DNA of 64,000 nucleotides from Dyadobacter crusticola DSM 16708 (GCF_000701505.1 NZ_KL370786.1:562651-626650); one strand, 5' to 3'. Positions 33,650 through 43,805 are shown, counted from the stretch's first letter. Numbers and translations: made by a program. The notes: generated from the sequence alone by a model not told the origin.

Positions 33650-34234
33650 ATGAAGTTTTTTAAAAGCAGAAAATACAGCTCGCTGGAAGAACTGGTCAAA
33701 GCCTGTCAAAGGCAGGACGCCAGCGCGCAGACTGCTTTTTATGAACTTTATAAATCCAAGCTCCTCGGTGTTTGTGCGCGCTATGCAAAGACCGGCGCCG
33801 AAGCTGAGGACATATTTCAGGAAGCGCTGATCAAGGTTTTCAAAAATCTGAACGACTTAAAGGATATCAATATGGTCGGCAGCTGGGTGAAATCGATCGT
33901 GATCCGCACTGCGATCAATTACTATCACCGCACGACCAAGATTGAACAGCTGCATTCGGCGGTCGACGAAATCCACCACGAAATCAAATCGGAAGATTAC
34001 AGCCGCATTATCCGGCAGCTGGACATGGTGGTTCTGCTGGAAGTAATCAACAGCCTGCCAGACGGTTACCGCATCGTTGTCAACCTTTTCCTGATCGACG
34101 GGTTCTCGCATAAGGAAATTAGTGAAATGCTGAAAATCACAGAAAGTACCTCGCGTTCCCAGTTTTTCAAGGGAAGAAATCTGTTAATTAAGAAACTGGA
34201 AAAAAAAGGAATAACGCACTATGAAATCTCCTGA
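33650..34234 (+). CDS. ECF RNA polymerase sigma factor
   Basis: The 194-aa protein has region 2 (QTAFYELYKSKLLGVCARY, EDIFQEALIKVFKNL, SWVKSIVIRTAINYYH) and region 4 (LPDGYRIVVNLFLIDGFSHKEISEML, STSRSQFFKGR) in the usual ECF order. The next gene starts inside its end (14-base overlap) and is its likely anti-sigma partner. The controlled genes are unknown; the PQQ dehydrogenase and SusCD operon nearby are candidates. Confidence 0.93.
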   Translation: MKFFKSRKYSSLEELVKACQRQDASAQTAFYELYKSKLLGVCARYAKTGAEAEDIFQEALIKVFKNLNDLKDINMVGSWVKSIVIRTAINYYHRTTKIEQLHSAVDEIHHEIKSEDYSRIIRQLDMVVLLEVINSLPDGYRIVVNLFLIDGFSHKEISEMLKITESTSRSQFFKGRNLLIKKLEKKGITHYEIS

Positions 34235-35504
34235 CGATCATATAGATAACGAGCTGCGCAATGCATTGCGCAACCGGTTCGACGACTTCGAATTGAAGCC
34301 CGGCGCGGACCTGAAAACGAATATTTTCAAGCAGCTGCGCACCTGGCAGCAGGAACAGGCATTTCAGCGGACGTTAATTATCAGCCTGCTTTTTGCCATT
34401 CTGTTTACCGGTACCATGTTTTACAGCTCCAAGCAAGCTATGAGCGGAAAGGCAGTTGCCGCGAAATCAGTTGGCATGAAAACGAAAATGGCTGCGACTG
34501 GAAAGCCGGCCAACACGGCGGTTGATGAAGGACAAAGTACTGTTGAAGTCAATGCAAGTGCAAAGCCGCTGGCGATTGTCGATGTGCGCAATGAGCCGGC
34601 TCCTTCACAGCTTGTCCGCAAAAAGGCGATTGTCTTCGATGCGAATAATGTACGAGAAACTAATGCAACTAAAAAGGAATTTGCAGACGCGCCTCACTTC
34701 TCTGATCAAAATTTTGAAGTGAAATCAATGCCCGACAGCCAGTTTGTTGATGAGAATATCAGCACTGAAACCCCGGCTGAAAAGCTTCAAATACCGGATG
34801 TGGCATACCTGAACAGCCTGCCTGCAAATCTGGATCGTCCGGCCTTAGTGATCAGTGACTCGATCAGTTACTTTGAAAATGCTTCTGAGAAACATACGAA
34901 AAATGGTTCGGAATGGACATTGATCGCGGGCGTTACTCCTGTCCAATCTTTTCAGATCCTTAACATTTTACCAAATCCCGAGCAGCTGTACCGCAATTTT
35001 GAATTTCCGGGTTCTGCTTCTTTCAAGGCGCTCGGCTACAAGCTGAATGCGGGCGTAGAGAAAAACGGGTTGCAGCTTTTGTTGAGCTATGGGCAATACA
35101 GGCAATCCGTACGCTATGAAGTGGCCGGAAATGAATTCGAGATCATTCCAAACGGTAGCAATGCCGAGGCGAGACGAAAGTATGCTTCGGTGAGTTCTGA
35201 GCGCACATTGAAGCTCGTCGGGGTGGGAGTCCGTAAGCAGCTGGTGCCCCGTGCGCCGGCACTGCGCGTGTTTTACGGGGTTGCGGGCGTGGAATTTACA
35301 CGGGAACTGACCGAAGGCAGGAATATAGTCTGGGCCAATGCAGGTATCGGCCGGCAGGTGCGGGTAGGGCGGAATACTGCATTGCATATCGGCCCCTATT
35401 TCGAGTACGGTTTTACTAAACTGCTGAATGCAGAAGGCTCCTTCCAGGTCAAGCCTTACCAGGTGGGGCTCTCCGTTATCTTGCGGAACAAACTGGTCAG
35501 GTAA
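34221..35504 (+). CDS. Anti-sigma-like membrane protein with a barrel-like C-terminal domain
   Basis: 427 aa. Residues 1-50 are cytoplasmic and helical (DNELRNALRNRFDDFELKPG), residues about 53-70 form one membrane helix (LIISLLFAILFTGTMFY), then comes a low-complexity Ala/Lys/Asn-rich spacer and a C-terminal region of alternating strands (LKLVGVGVRKQL, RVFYGVAGVEFTREL, NTALHIGPYFEYGFTKLL) that reads like an outer-membrane beta-barrel protein. The overlap with the sigma gene argues for an anti-sigma role. A barrel-like domain behind a single inner-membrane helix is unusual. No FecR or zinc motif is present. Confidence 0.75.
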   Translation: MKSPDDHIDNELRNALRNRFDDFELKPGADLKTNIFKQLRTWQQEQAFQRTLIISLLFAILFTGTMFYSSKQAMSGKAVAAKSVGMKTKMAATGKPANTAVDEGQSTVEVNASAKPLAIVDVRNEPAPSQLVRKKAIVFDANNVRETNATKKEFADAPHFSDQNFEVKSMPDSQFVDENISTETPAEKLQIPDVAYLNSLPANLDRPALVISDSISYFENASEKHTKNGSEWTLIAGVTPVQSFQILNILPNPEQLYRNFEFPGSASFKALGYKLNAGVEKNGLQLLLSYGQYRQSVRYEVAGNEFEIIPNGSNAEARRKYASVSSERTLKLVGVGVRKQLVPRAPALRVFYGVAGVEFTRELTEGRNIVWANAGIGRQVRVGRNTALHIGPYFEYGFTKLLNAEGSFQVKPYQVGLSVILRNKLVR

Positions 35505-35608
35505 CTAATCTCCGACATAAAATGAAACCTTTGTTGCAGTAGGCAAGGAACATTACGCGCTTAAATATCCGGTGGGATTCAGGGTAAACTGTAACTGATC
35601 AGGATTTT

Positions 35609-37711
35609 ATGGCAAAAATGTTACTCGCTGCAGCGACGCTGGTTTTGGTACTAACAACCGCTTTTCGGAAGTCCGCGCCGGGCTCGGACTGGCCTGAATA
35701 CAACGGCGACGGCGCCCGCAGCCACTACTCACCTTTACAGCAAATCCACACAGGTAATCTGAACCAGCTGGAAGTTGCCTGGACCTACGCTTCGGGCGGC
35801 GCAGATACATTGCACGGTCGTACACAAATTCAATGCAATCCCATCATTATCAACGGTGTTCTCTACGGTGTTTCTGCTGGAATCCAGGCTTTTGCGGTGG
35901 AAGCTGCTACTGGTAGGGAAATCTGGAAGACTAACCTGAAAGACAACGGAGGTACCCTCAGCCGTGGGGTGACTTACTGGGCTGATGGAAACGACAAACG
36001 CATTTTCATCGGCGCCGGCCGCTGGCTTTATGCATTGAATGCCAACACAGGCGAACTGATGAGCGAATTCGGAAATCGGGGCCGCATTGACCTGAAAACG
36101 GGCATTGAACGTCCCGGTTCTGACGATTACATTACTGCCAATACACCCAACACTGTTTTCAGGAATCTGATCATCACCGGCGGGCGGGTCGCAGAAGGAG
36201 AAACTGCATTGCTGGGCGATGTACGCGCATTTGATACCCGAACCGGAAAGCTGGTCTGGACATTTCATACCATTCCTGAGCCGGGTGAGCCGGGTTATAA
36301 GACGTGGTCGCCAGGAAACCCGCGCCAGCGGCTGGGCGGCGCAAATGCGTGGATGGGAATGGCGGTGGACAGGCCACGCGGGATCGTGTACGTACCGACA
36401 GGCTCGGCCGCTTACGACTTTTATGGCGGAAACAGGCACGGTGATAATTTGTACGCCAATTGCCTGCTTGCACTGGACGCCGCTACCGGCAAGCTGCTCT
36501 GGCATTACCAGCTTGTTCATCACGATATCTGGGACCGTGACCCGCCTTCGCCACCCAATCTGCTGACGATTACAAGAAACGGGAAAAAGGTGGACGTGGT
36601 AACAATCACCACGAAGCAGGGACACATATTTGTGTTTGACAGGGTGAGCGGCAAACCCATTTTCCCGATCACTGAAAAGCCGTTTCCACAAGATGCAGTT
36701 GCAGGTGAAAAAGTAAGTCCAACCCAGCCGATACCCGAACTGCCCGTTCCATTTACAAGGCAGGCTTTTACCGAAAAGGACCTCAGTCCATTTGTTGCTG
36801 ATAAAGATTCACTGGTTCAGGTGATAAGAAAAGCCCGAACCGGGACCCCGTACATTCCGCTTACTGAAACACTTACTATTTTCTACCCCGGTACAGACGG
36901 CGGTGCGCAGTGGGGCGGGGCGGCTACTGATCCTGATGGGATCATGTATGTGCCTGCAAAAGAAATCCCGGTGTATACCACATTAATCCCCAGAGCAGAT
37001 GCGGATACAAAAAGCACCGGCGGTACTTCCGGAAAGCGACTTTACAGCCTGTATTGCGCAGCTTGTCACGGAGCAGACCAGAAAGGAAATCATGACGGAT
37101 CCTATCCTTCCTTGCTGCAATTGGGCAACCGGCTCAAACCAATTCAGGCGCAGGAGGTGCTGCAAAAGGGCAGGGGAATGATGCCTTCTTTTGCGCATAT
37201 CTCGCAGGCAGAAAGGGACGCGATCGTTGATTTTCTGTTTGATAGAGATGCTGCAAAACAAGTGGCGGTTTCGCAAAAGCTGGTTATTCCCTATCAGCAC
37301 ACAGGATACAACCGCTGGTATGACCGCAATGGTTACCCGATCAGCGCGCCGCCCTGGGGAACGCTTACGGCTGTGGACCTGAATACCGGACAGCACCGCT
37401 GGCAAGTACCGCTAGGTGAATACCCCGAACTGACCAAAAAAGGAGTCCCGCCTACCGGAACAGACAATTATGGCGGGCCGCTGGTGACGGCAGGAGGGAT
37501 CATTTTCATTGCAGCCAGCCGCGACGAGAAGATCCGCGCTTTTGACAAAAAAACAGGGAGAGTGTTGTGGGAAAGCACATTGCCCGCCGCCGGATACGCT
37601 ACACCGAGTACCTATATGGTCGACGGGAAGCAGTTTGTCGTGATCGCATGCGGCGGCGGGAAACTCAAAACCAGGTCGGGTGACCGGTATGTTGCATTTG
37701 CATTAAAATGA
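35609..37711 (+). CDS. PQQ-dependent dehydrogenase with internal cytochrome c domain
   Basis: The 700-aa periplasmic quinoprotein starts with a signal-like segment (MAKMLLAAATLVLVLTTAF), then repeated beta-propeller blades with the AxxxxTGxxxW tryptophan-dock style (LNANTGELMSEF, AFDTRTGKLVWTFHT, LDAATGKLLWHYQ). A cytochrome c domain with haem motif CAACH near residue 482 is inserted, and the final blades (AFDKKTGRVLWESTL) follow. It resembles quinoprotein glucose/alcohol dehydrogenases that feed electrons to a respiratory chain. The exact sugar or alcohol substrate is not deducible. It converges with susD, 16 bases away. Confidence 0.9.
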   Translation: MAKMLLAAATLVLVLTTAFRKSAPGSDWPEYNGDGARSHYSPLQQIHTGNLNQLEVAWTYASGGADTLHGRTQIQCNPIIINGVLYGVSAGIQAFAVEAATGREIWKTNLKDNGGTLSRGVTYWADGNDKRIFIGAGRWLYALNANTGELMSEFGNRGRIDLKTGIERPGSDDYITANTPNTVFRNLIITGGRVAEGETALLGDVRAFDTRTGKLVWTFHTIPEPGEPGYKTWSPGNPRQRLGGANAWMGMAVDRPRGIVYVPTGSAAYDFYGGNRHGDNLYANCLLALDAATGKLLWHYQLVHHDIWDRDPPSPPNLLTITRNGKKVDVVTITTKQGHIFVFDRVSGKPIFPITEKPFPQDAVAGEKVSPTQPIPELPVPFTRQAFTEKDLSPFVADKDSLVQVIRKARTGTPYIPLTETLTIFYPGTDGGAQWGGAATDPDGIMYVPAKEIPVYTTLIPRADADTKSTGGTSGKRLYSLYCAACHGADQKGNHDGSYPSLLQLGNRLKPIQAQEVLQKGRGMMPSFAHISQAERDAIVDFLFDRDAAKQVAVSQKLVIPYQHTGYNRWYDRNGYPISAPPWGTLTAVDLNTGQHRWQVPLGEYPELTKKGVPPTGTDNYGGPLVTAGGIIFIAASRDEKIRAFDKKTGRVLWESTLPAAGYATPSTYMVDGKQFVVIACGGGKLKTRSGDRYVAFALK

Positions 37712-37727
37712 AATGGAATGTACTAGC

Positions 37728-39296
37728 TTATTCAAAACCCGGATTTTGAACGAGCAACTTATTATTGTCGATTTCAGATTGCGGAATTGGGTAGAGCCGG
37801 TGTTTTTCGGCGGCATTGGTTTTGCCTACTTTATGCAGGTTGGCCACAAAGCTCGGCTTGCCGGCTGCGTCTTTTTGCCGGATCAGATCAAACCAGCGCT
37901 GGTACTCGTAAGTGAGTTCAAGCCGTCGGTTGAGGTATACTGAATCACGGAATTGTTCTTTGGTCAGACCGGCTGCGAGCGCAGGTAATCCTGCCCTCGA
38001 ACGCACTCTGTTGAGCGATTTGTAAGCTTTTACCGTCGGTCCGTTTGCTTCATTCTCGGCCTCTGCATGGATGAGCAGCAATTCTGCATATCGCAGGATC
38101 GGAACGTTCGCGGCCGACTGGTTGGTTACCGAAGCAGAAGCGGGGTCCTGCCATTTGTTCCAGAAGGGCGTCGAATCGCCCGGAACAGTAGCATTTGCGA
38201 TCGGCAGTGCATATTTTCTTCCATTACTCGGACTCGTAAAGCTTCTTACAAAAGTCACATCGCGGCGTTTGTCGCCAGGTTTGAACAGTTTGTATATACT
38301 AAAAAACGGATCATTTCCCACCTTATAGAAGCGGACCATGTGCGCGTAATTTCCATTCAAGCCCGGTATGCCCGATAAAATGGCGCGCGGATACTCATTG
38401 TTTCCCTGGTTCAGCGAGTTGGATTTGAATTGCGCTGAAAAAATATGCTCCTTGTTGTTCTTGAATGCAGGCAGGAATACCTCAGCGTAGTTGGATACCA
38501 GATCGTAGCCGAAGTTTCCGGTACCACCGTCAGCGGGTGACAATGCTTCTTCCGCTTTGGATACCGCGTCGCGGTAATGGGACGCGATGTTGAGCGGGTA
38601 AGATGCCTTGGTGAGATACACTTTTGCCAGCAGTGCCTTGGCTGCACCCGAGGTGGCGCGGCCCACATTAGGCGAGCTGTATGCAGCGGGTAATGCGGCC
38701 GCAGCCTCTGTAAGATCCTTCTCGATCTGGGCATAAACTGCTGTCGAAGGCGATTTTTCTATTTCATAATCACCTGCATTGACGAATTTCTGGTACTCGG
38801 TGATCAGCGGAATATCACCGTAAAGACGCACGAGATTAAAGTAATACAGCCCTCTCAAAAACTTCGCCTCGGCCAGCAGCCGCTCCTTCAATGCATTATC
38901 AAAATTGATCAACGGTATTTTTTCAAGCGCGACATTGGCCTTTTTAATCGCCGCATAATGCTGCTGCCAGATCTCATAAATACGCAGATTGCTTGACGAA
39001 TGCGCCAGTACCGAAAGGGAGCGCACATCGGCATTGGTCGCGCCAGGTCCCGGATCCTCGTCGTCACCGGCCATGTTCATTCCGGTATTGAAAAGCGTAT
39101 TGTAAGGAGTCTGGATGTTGTTGCCGCCGGAGTTAAGAAAAAAGTAAACCGAGTTCACCGCATTTACAGCGTCGTTTTGGGTTTTGTAATATTGATCCTC
39201 AGAAAGAAAAGACTCCGGTTCTTCTTTCAGGAACTCTTCGCAGGAAACCAGTCCGGAAGCGAGTGGGAGGAGTAGTATATATTTCAAATATTTCAT
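37728..39296 (-). CDS. SusD/RagB-family nutrient-binding lipoprotein
   Basis: The 522-aa protein begins with a lipoprotein signal, MKYLKYILLLPLASGLVSC, and continues EEFLKEEPESFLSEDQYYKT, the standard SusD N-terminus. TPR-like helices follow, and near the C-terminus NRRLELTYEYQRWFDLIRQ and RLYPIPQSEIDNN are the family blocks. SusD proteins form the lid on a SusC transporter and bind the substrate at the cell surface. It is the second gene of the pair, 56 bases after susC. Confidence 0.95.
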   Translation of the reverse strand: MKYLKYILLLPLASGLVSCEEFLKEEPESFLSEDQYYKTQNDAVNAVNSVYFFLNSGGNNIQTPYNTLFNTGMNMAGDDEDPGPGATNADVRSLSVLAHSSSNLRIYEIWQQHYAAIKKANVALEKIPLINFDNALKERLLAEAKFLRGLYYFNLVRLYGDIPLITEYQKFVNAGDYEIEKSPSTAVYAQIEKDLTEAAAALPAAYSSPNVGRATSGAAKALLAKVYLTKASYPLNIASHYRDAVSKAEEALSPADGGTGNFGYDLVSNYAEVFLPAFKNNKEHIFSAQFKSNSLNQGNNEYPRAILSGIPGLNGNYAHMVRFYKVGNDPFFSIYKLFKPGDKRRDVTFVRSFTSPSNGRKYALPIANATVPGDSTPFWNKWQDPASASVTNQSAANVPILRYAELLLIHAEAENEANGPTVKAYKSLNRVRSRAGLPALAAGLTKEQFRDSVYLNRRLELTYEYQRWFDLIRQKDAAGKPSFVANLHKVGKTNAAEKHRLYPIPQSEIDNNKLLVQNPGFE

Positions 39297-39352
39297 TTCA
39301 AATGCTTTTTCCTGAATGTTAGATTGTTTGAAGGCACGTAGCGCGGCATTAC

Positions 39353-42300
39353 TTAGAAAGAGAGCGACAATCCTACCTGGTAAGACTTGTTGTTCGGATA
39401 CACCCCATTGTCCACGCCTTTGTTGATCAGCGACTGTCCGTTTAAGCTCACTTCCGGATCAAAGCCGGTATAGTTTGTCCAGGTAATCGGATTTTGCGCC
39501 GATACATACACCCGCAGTGTCTCGATCCTGATTTTTGACAAAAGCGATTTGGGGATATTGTAGCCGAGCGACAGGTTTTTCAAACGGTAATAAGTAGCGT
39601 CTTCAATAAAACGATCGGAAATCGTAATCGCCGGATCCTGGAATGCTGCTTTTACGTCGGTGTTCATGTTGGTCGGTGTCCAGCGGTTGCGCATTACCTC
39701 CGAAGCATTCACGTACCCGGTGCCCAGTTCCAGGTTTGCGCGGTTTTGGTTGTACAGCTTGCCACCAATGGAAGCCTGGAAAAAGATGGTGAGGTCTATT
39801 CCTTTGTAGCTGAATGTGTTGGTTAAGCCGGTCGTAAACCCGGGCTGATTTTCAATAATTACTCTGTCGCCCGTTTGGGTAATTACGCCGTCGCCATTGA
39901 TATCCTTGTATTTCTGTCCGCCCGGACTTTTGTTTTGCTGCGGCGTAAGCGGCGTTTCTCCCTGCTGGATGATCCCGTCCGTTTTGTACACAATGAATGA
40001 ACCCAGCGGATAACCCACTTTCGCAATGGAAGCGGCGCTGATATTCGGGATGATCTGGTTTACGCCGTCACCCAGGCTGAGGATTTTATTGGTGTTTTTG
40101 GCAAAAATGAAGATGGTGTTCCATTTGAAAGCACCGGTCGTATTCTGTGAATTTACATACAGCTCGATACCCTGGTTACTTACTTCGCCGATGTTCTGGT
40201 AAACCGTCGACGCTTGTCCGTTATAGAAGTCGGAGAGCCCCGAGGTTCCGGCTACTGTCCTGGTGAGCAGCAGGTCGCTCGTCTTTTTATAATAATAATC
40301 AAAAATGATGTTCAGCCTGTTTTTGAAAAGACCAAGGTCTACACCTGCATCAGCCTGGAAGGTTTTTTCCCATCCAAGGTTTGGATTAGGAACCGTGTTG
40401 GGGGCATAGCCTGACACTGTCGTATTCGAGAAGTTGTAGCGGAAGTAAGCCAGCTGAGAAAGTGATTGATAAGGCGGAATGCTTTGGTTGCCAGTAGTTC
40501 CGGCACTTACGCGTAGTTTCAGCAAGCTGATTTTTTTGAACTGCTGAAAGAATTTCTCGTTGTTCAGGTTCCAGCCAAATGCCGCCGATGGGAAGTAACC
40601 CCATTTGTTTCCCTCGCCAAATCTCGAAGATCCGTCTGCCCGCAATGTGAATGTAACCAGGTAGCGGTCGTCAAATGCGTAGTTGATCCGGCCCAGGTAG
40701 GATGCGAGTGACCATTCATTTGAAGCCGAGCGCGGCGCAATGCTCGTAATGCCGGTTGCGAGGTTGTTGTATTCAAATGCGTCTGTGGCAAATCCCGCTG
40801 CTTCGGCAATCGTGCTTTTGGACTGTGAAGTTTGCGCAGTGAAACCGACGACTGCATTGATCCGGTTTCTATCATCAATTTCCTTGTCGTAGCTCAATGT
40901 ATTCTCATTCAGCCAGCTGGTCGTGAAAACAGAGCCGACAATCGCATTTCCATTCAGCGCCTGCCCTTCCGCTGTGGTACTTGGAAGATACCTGTTTTGT
41001 TTGTTGCCCACCACGTCCGCACCGACGAGAATCTTCGCTTTCAGTCCGTCAATAATGGTATACTCTCCTGAAATATTTCCCAGGAAACGGTTGGTAATGG
41101 TTTCGTTCAGCTGATTGTTCAGTGAGTTGATCGGGTTTTGGAGCGCCGATTCAAAAGGGCTGTTGATCACGAAAGAGCCATTGTCCTGGTAAATGGGCAG
41201 GGCAGGAGGGGTTTGCAGCAGGTTACCTACAATATTCGCCGGTGCCACATTGGATTTGATGTTGCTGGCACTCAGGTTGGCCAGGATCCTGAACCGGTCA
41301 TTGTACTGGTGATCTGCATTGATACGTGCTGAGTACCTTCTGAAATCGGTATTTCGAAGTATACCGTTTTGTTTGAAATAATTACCCGAAATCGCCAGCC
41401 TGGTTTTATCAGAACCGGAAAGTATAGAGATGTTGTGGCTTTGCAGCGACGCTTTCCGGAATGCCGCCGCCTGCCAGTCCGTGCCTTCGCCGGTGGTATC
41501 CAGTGAATAGCCGGTAACCGAGGGGATGGTAGCTACCTTTCCCGAGTTTGCCGCTGCGTCTTTCCGGAGTGCCCACCATTCGGCCGCATTCAAAAGCGGA
41601 ATGGTGCGGATTACCTGCTGTGTCCCGTAAAATGCATCGTAGTTGATCGATGATTTGTTTTTAGAACCAGTTTTCGTCGTGATGATCACCACGCCATTCG
41701 CACCTCTGGAACCATAAATGGCAGTAGCGGAAGCGTCTTTCAGCACATCGATATTCTCGATATCCGCGGTATTGAGCGACGAGAGCGGGTTGATTTTCGA
41801 TCCGTCGGTAACACCAGCGTCGGTAAGCGAATAATCGTTGTTGATCGGAAAACCGTCGATCACATAAAGCGGATCGCTGCCGGCTGTGATCGAGTTATTA
41901 CCGCGGATCTGGACACTTACGCCTCCGCCCGGCTGGCCGGATGTTTGTGTTACCACTGCGCCAGCCACCGAACCTTGCAGCAAACGCTCCACAGAAGCCA
42001 CCGGCTGATTTTTGATCTCAATGGGCACCGATGCTACCGAGCCGGTAATATCTTTTCGTTTTTGTTCACCGTAACCAATCACGACCACCTCATCCAGCAT
42101 GTTCGCTGTTTTGAGAGTTACTTCCACAGCTTCGGTCGTAAGTTCGTAAATGTCGATTTCCTGCGTTTGGAAGCCAGTCATGTTGATTTGTAATGTAAAC
42201 GGGAATTCTTTGCCGGCGGGAAAACTGAATTTTCCGTCTATGTCGGTCAGCGCGTATTTGGAACTGCCTTTTTCAACTACGGTCGCGCCGGGTAAGCCTT

Positions 42301-42415
42301 GTCCCGAATCATCTTTGACGACACCGGTGATCACGTCCTGCGCATTTACTTCGAAAAAAAACAGCAATAGGAGTATACCCAGCAACGAGAGCTGGTAACG
42401 TTTTTTCTTGTTCAT
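39353..42415 (-). CDS. SusC/RagA-family TonB-dependent outer-membrane transporter
   Basis: The 1020-aa protein has a signal peptide, then a carboxypeptidase-like domain (ITGVVKDDSGQGLPGATV), a TonB box region and plug (EVVVIGYGEQKRKDITG, the SusC signature LKDASATAIYGSRGANGVVIITTK) and a 22-strand barrel ending in aromatic GLSLSF. SusC imports glycans or other large nutrients with SusD. The substrate is unknown. Upstream on the same strand, only 39 bases away, is a sterol desaturase-like gene. Confidence 0.96.
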   Translation of the reverse strand: MNKKKRYQLSLLGILLLLFFFEVNAQDVITGVVKDDSGQGLPGATVVEKGSSKYALTDIDGKFSFPAGKEFPFTLQINMTGFQTQEIDIYELTTEAVEVTLKTANMLDEVVVIGYGEQKRKDITGSVASVPIEIKNQPVASVERLLQGSVAGAVVTQTSGQPGGGVSVQIRGNNSITAGSDPLYVIDGFPINNDYSLTDAGVTDGSKINPLSSLNTADIENIDVLKDASATAIYGSRGANGVVIITTKTGSKNKSSINYDAFYGTQQVIRTIPLLNAAEWWALRKDAAANSGKVATIPSVTGYSLDTTGEGTDWQAAAFRKASLQSHNISILSGSDKTRLAISGNYFKQNGILRNTDFRRYSARINADHQYNDRFRILANLSASNIKSNVAPANIVGNLLQTPPALPIYQDNGSFVINSPFESALQNPINSLNNQLNETITNRFLGNISGEYTIIDGLKAKILVGADVVGNKQNRYLPSTTAEGQALNGNAIVGSVFTTSWLNENTLSYDKEIDDRNRINAVVGFTAQTSQSKSTIAEAAGFATDAFEYNNLATGITSIAPRSASNEWSLASYLGRINYAFDDRYLVTFTLRADGSSRFGEGNKWGYFPSAAFGWNLNNEKFFQQFKKISLLKLRVSAGTTGNQSIPPYQSLSQLAYFRYNFSNTTVSGYAPNTVPNPNLGWEKTFQADAGVDLGLFKNRLNIIFDYYYKKTSDLLLTRTVAGTSGLSDFYNGQASTVYQNIGEVSNQGIELYVNSQNTTGAFKWNTIFIFAKNTNKILSLGDGVNQIIPNISAASIAKVGYPLGSFIVYKTDGIIQQGETPLTPQQNKSPGGQKYKDINGDGVITQTGDRVIIENQPGFTTGLTNTFSYKGIDLTIFFQASIGGKLYNQNRANLELGTGYVNASEVMRNRWTPTNMNTDVKAAFQDPAITISDRFIEDATYYRLKNLSLGYNIPKSLLSKIRIETLRVYVSAQNPITWTNYTGFDPEVSLNGQSLINKGVDNGVYPNNKSYQVGLSLSF

Positions 42416-42454
42416 TATGGATTCGAGAGATGTGGTGAGAAAGTGGCGCGCTTG

Positions 42455-43522
42455 TCAGCTCGCCACGCGTGCTTCCAGCGGCAGCGGCTCTATGATCGTT
42501 TCTTTGATCTCGTCGCCTACCATTGGTCCGTCGGCAGAGAGTTCGCTGCCTTCTTTTTTGGATTTGAAGATCGGCCACAGGAACTGTGCATACCATTCTT
42601 CTTCTTTATAATGCTTGATACCGAATGAGGTAGGGTATTTTTTTGTGATAATGCCGGTACCGAAGATCAGGTCCCAGACAAAGAACATATTACCAAAATT
42701 CCCTTTGTAGTATCCCACGCCGTCGTCGGTCGTGTCCGCGTGGTGTGCCTGGTGCGTGGCAGGTGTGGAGATCAATCTTTCGAGTACCCAACCGATCGGG
42801 TTCAGCCATTTAATGGTGTAAAAAGGCTTGTCCCAAGGAATACTTGAATGCGCGCCCGTGGTGATCAGCGATTTGATAACTTTTACAAACAGCGCTGCGT
42901 AACCCAGACCTACATACGTCAATGCGGCGGTCAGGTATGTTTGTGAAAAAAAGATGGTGTAAATGATGTTCTGCCTGCTTGCCATCGCCATTCCCATATA
43001 GGGTGCACTGTGGTGCGTCCGGTGAAAACGCCAGAGCCAGGGAAGCTGATGATGCAGTCGGTGGTACCAGTACTGGGTGAGGTCGTCAGCTACGGCGATG
43101 ATCAGAAATGCCCACCAGAATGGTACCCAGGTGAATACATCTTTGGCATCCGGCAGGATCTGGGGCAGCAATTGCAAACTATAATACGTCACAATCGGGC
43201 GAACCACGATCTTGGGAACGACAAAGCAGACAATATCCAGAACACTCTCGTTCTTAGTCCACTTATTTTCATACAGCCCCGCAAAAAACTCGACCACGCC
43301 AATCGCCAGCACGATCACTGGCAAACCCCAAGAGCTGAGGTTTTTGAATACATCTTCCAGAAAACCAGGTACTTTGAAAGGGAGGCCGCTGCTGCCGTTC
43401 CAGGGTTGGTGACCGGTGAAATAGAATGCTGAAAACATCAGCACAATCGGAGCGAGGTAGAGCAGCACACTGATGGAGGCATCGCGCGCTATTTTTTTCG
43501 TTGTTTCCGTTTCAGCTTTCAT
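42455..43522 (-). CDS. Sterol desaturase / fatty-acid hydroxylase family membrane enzyme
   Basis: The 355-aa protein has four or more hydrophobic segments and the three His clusters of the family: HRLHH near residue 155, HRTHHS near residue 168 and HQAHHADTTDDGVGYY near residue 258, which bind a di-iron site. Such enzymes hydroxylate or desaturate lipids and carotenoids. The 32-base gap to the small upstream peptide gene and the 39-base gap to susC suggest one transcript. Confidence 0.92.
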   Translation of the reverse strand: MKAETETTKKIARDASISVLLYLAPIVLMFSAFYFTGHQPWNGSSGLPFKVPGFLEDVFKNLSSWGLPVIVLAIGVVEFFAGLYENKWTKNESVLDIVCFVVPKIVVRPIVTYYSLQLLPQILPDAKDVFTWVPFWWAFLIIAVADDLTQYWYHRLHHQLPWLWRFHRTHHSAPYMGMAMASRQNIIYTIFFSQTYLTAALTYVGLGYAALFVKVIKSLITTGAHSSIPWDKPFYTIKWLNPIGWVLERLISTPATHQAHHADTTDDGVGYYKGNFGNMFFVWDLIFGTGIITKKYPTSFGIKHYKEEEWYAQFLWPIFKSKKEGSELSADGPMVGDEIKETIIEPLPLEARVAS

Positions 43523-43554
43523 CTTGAAAGAGTTAAATTGAACGATTATTAAGG

Positions 43555-43674
43555 TTAACTGACAATTGTATACGCAAGCCAGATACCGCCTGCGATCAAT
43601 AGGAAAGGCACGATGGTCAGAAAAATGCCGACAGCAATTTTCTTGACCAACAGGATTACATCAGCCTGAGTCAT
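43555..43674 (-). CDS. 39-aa single-pass membrane peptide
   Basis: Translated by hand on the minus strand: it starts MTQADVILLVKKIAVGIF, continues with a hydrophobic helix, and ends IWLAYTIVS before TAA at 43555-43557. It has a short polar N-terminus with two lysines and one membrane helix of about 22 residues. No family is recognised. It lies 32 bases before the sterol desaturase-like gene and 28 bases after a large hairpin. Confidence 0.6.
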   Translation of the reverse strand: MTQADVILLVKKIAVGIFLTIVPFLLIAGGIWLAYTIVS

Positions 43675-43702
43675 GGATGCTTGATTTGAATATGAAAGGA
43701 TA

Positions 43703-43801
43703 TCCGGAAATATCCCGCGGCAGCGCGATCGTCGGGCGGAAAATTCCCAACCACCGAAAACCTTCTCCCAACGGCTAACTGCCAGCAGGGATATTTCCGG
43801 A
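43703..43801 (-). promoter_or_regulatory. Large structured RNA hairpin in an operon leader
   Basis: TCCGGAAATATCCC (43703-43716) is the exact reverse complement of 43788-43801. Inside, GGCAG (43719-43723) pairs with CTGCC (43779-43783), and CGTCGGG (43730-43736) with CCCAACG (43767-43773) apart from one mismatch. The result is a 99-base stacked stem whose tip (43737-43766) remains open. On the minus strand it begins 4 bases after a 56-aa ORF and ends 28 bases before the next ATG. It matches no riboswitch consensus that I know. Confidence 0.6.
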
Positions 43802-43805
43802 CATA

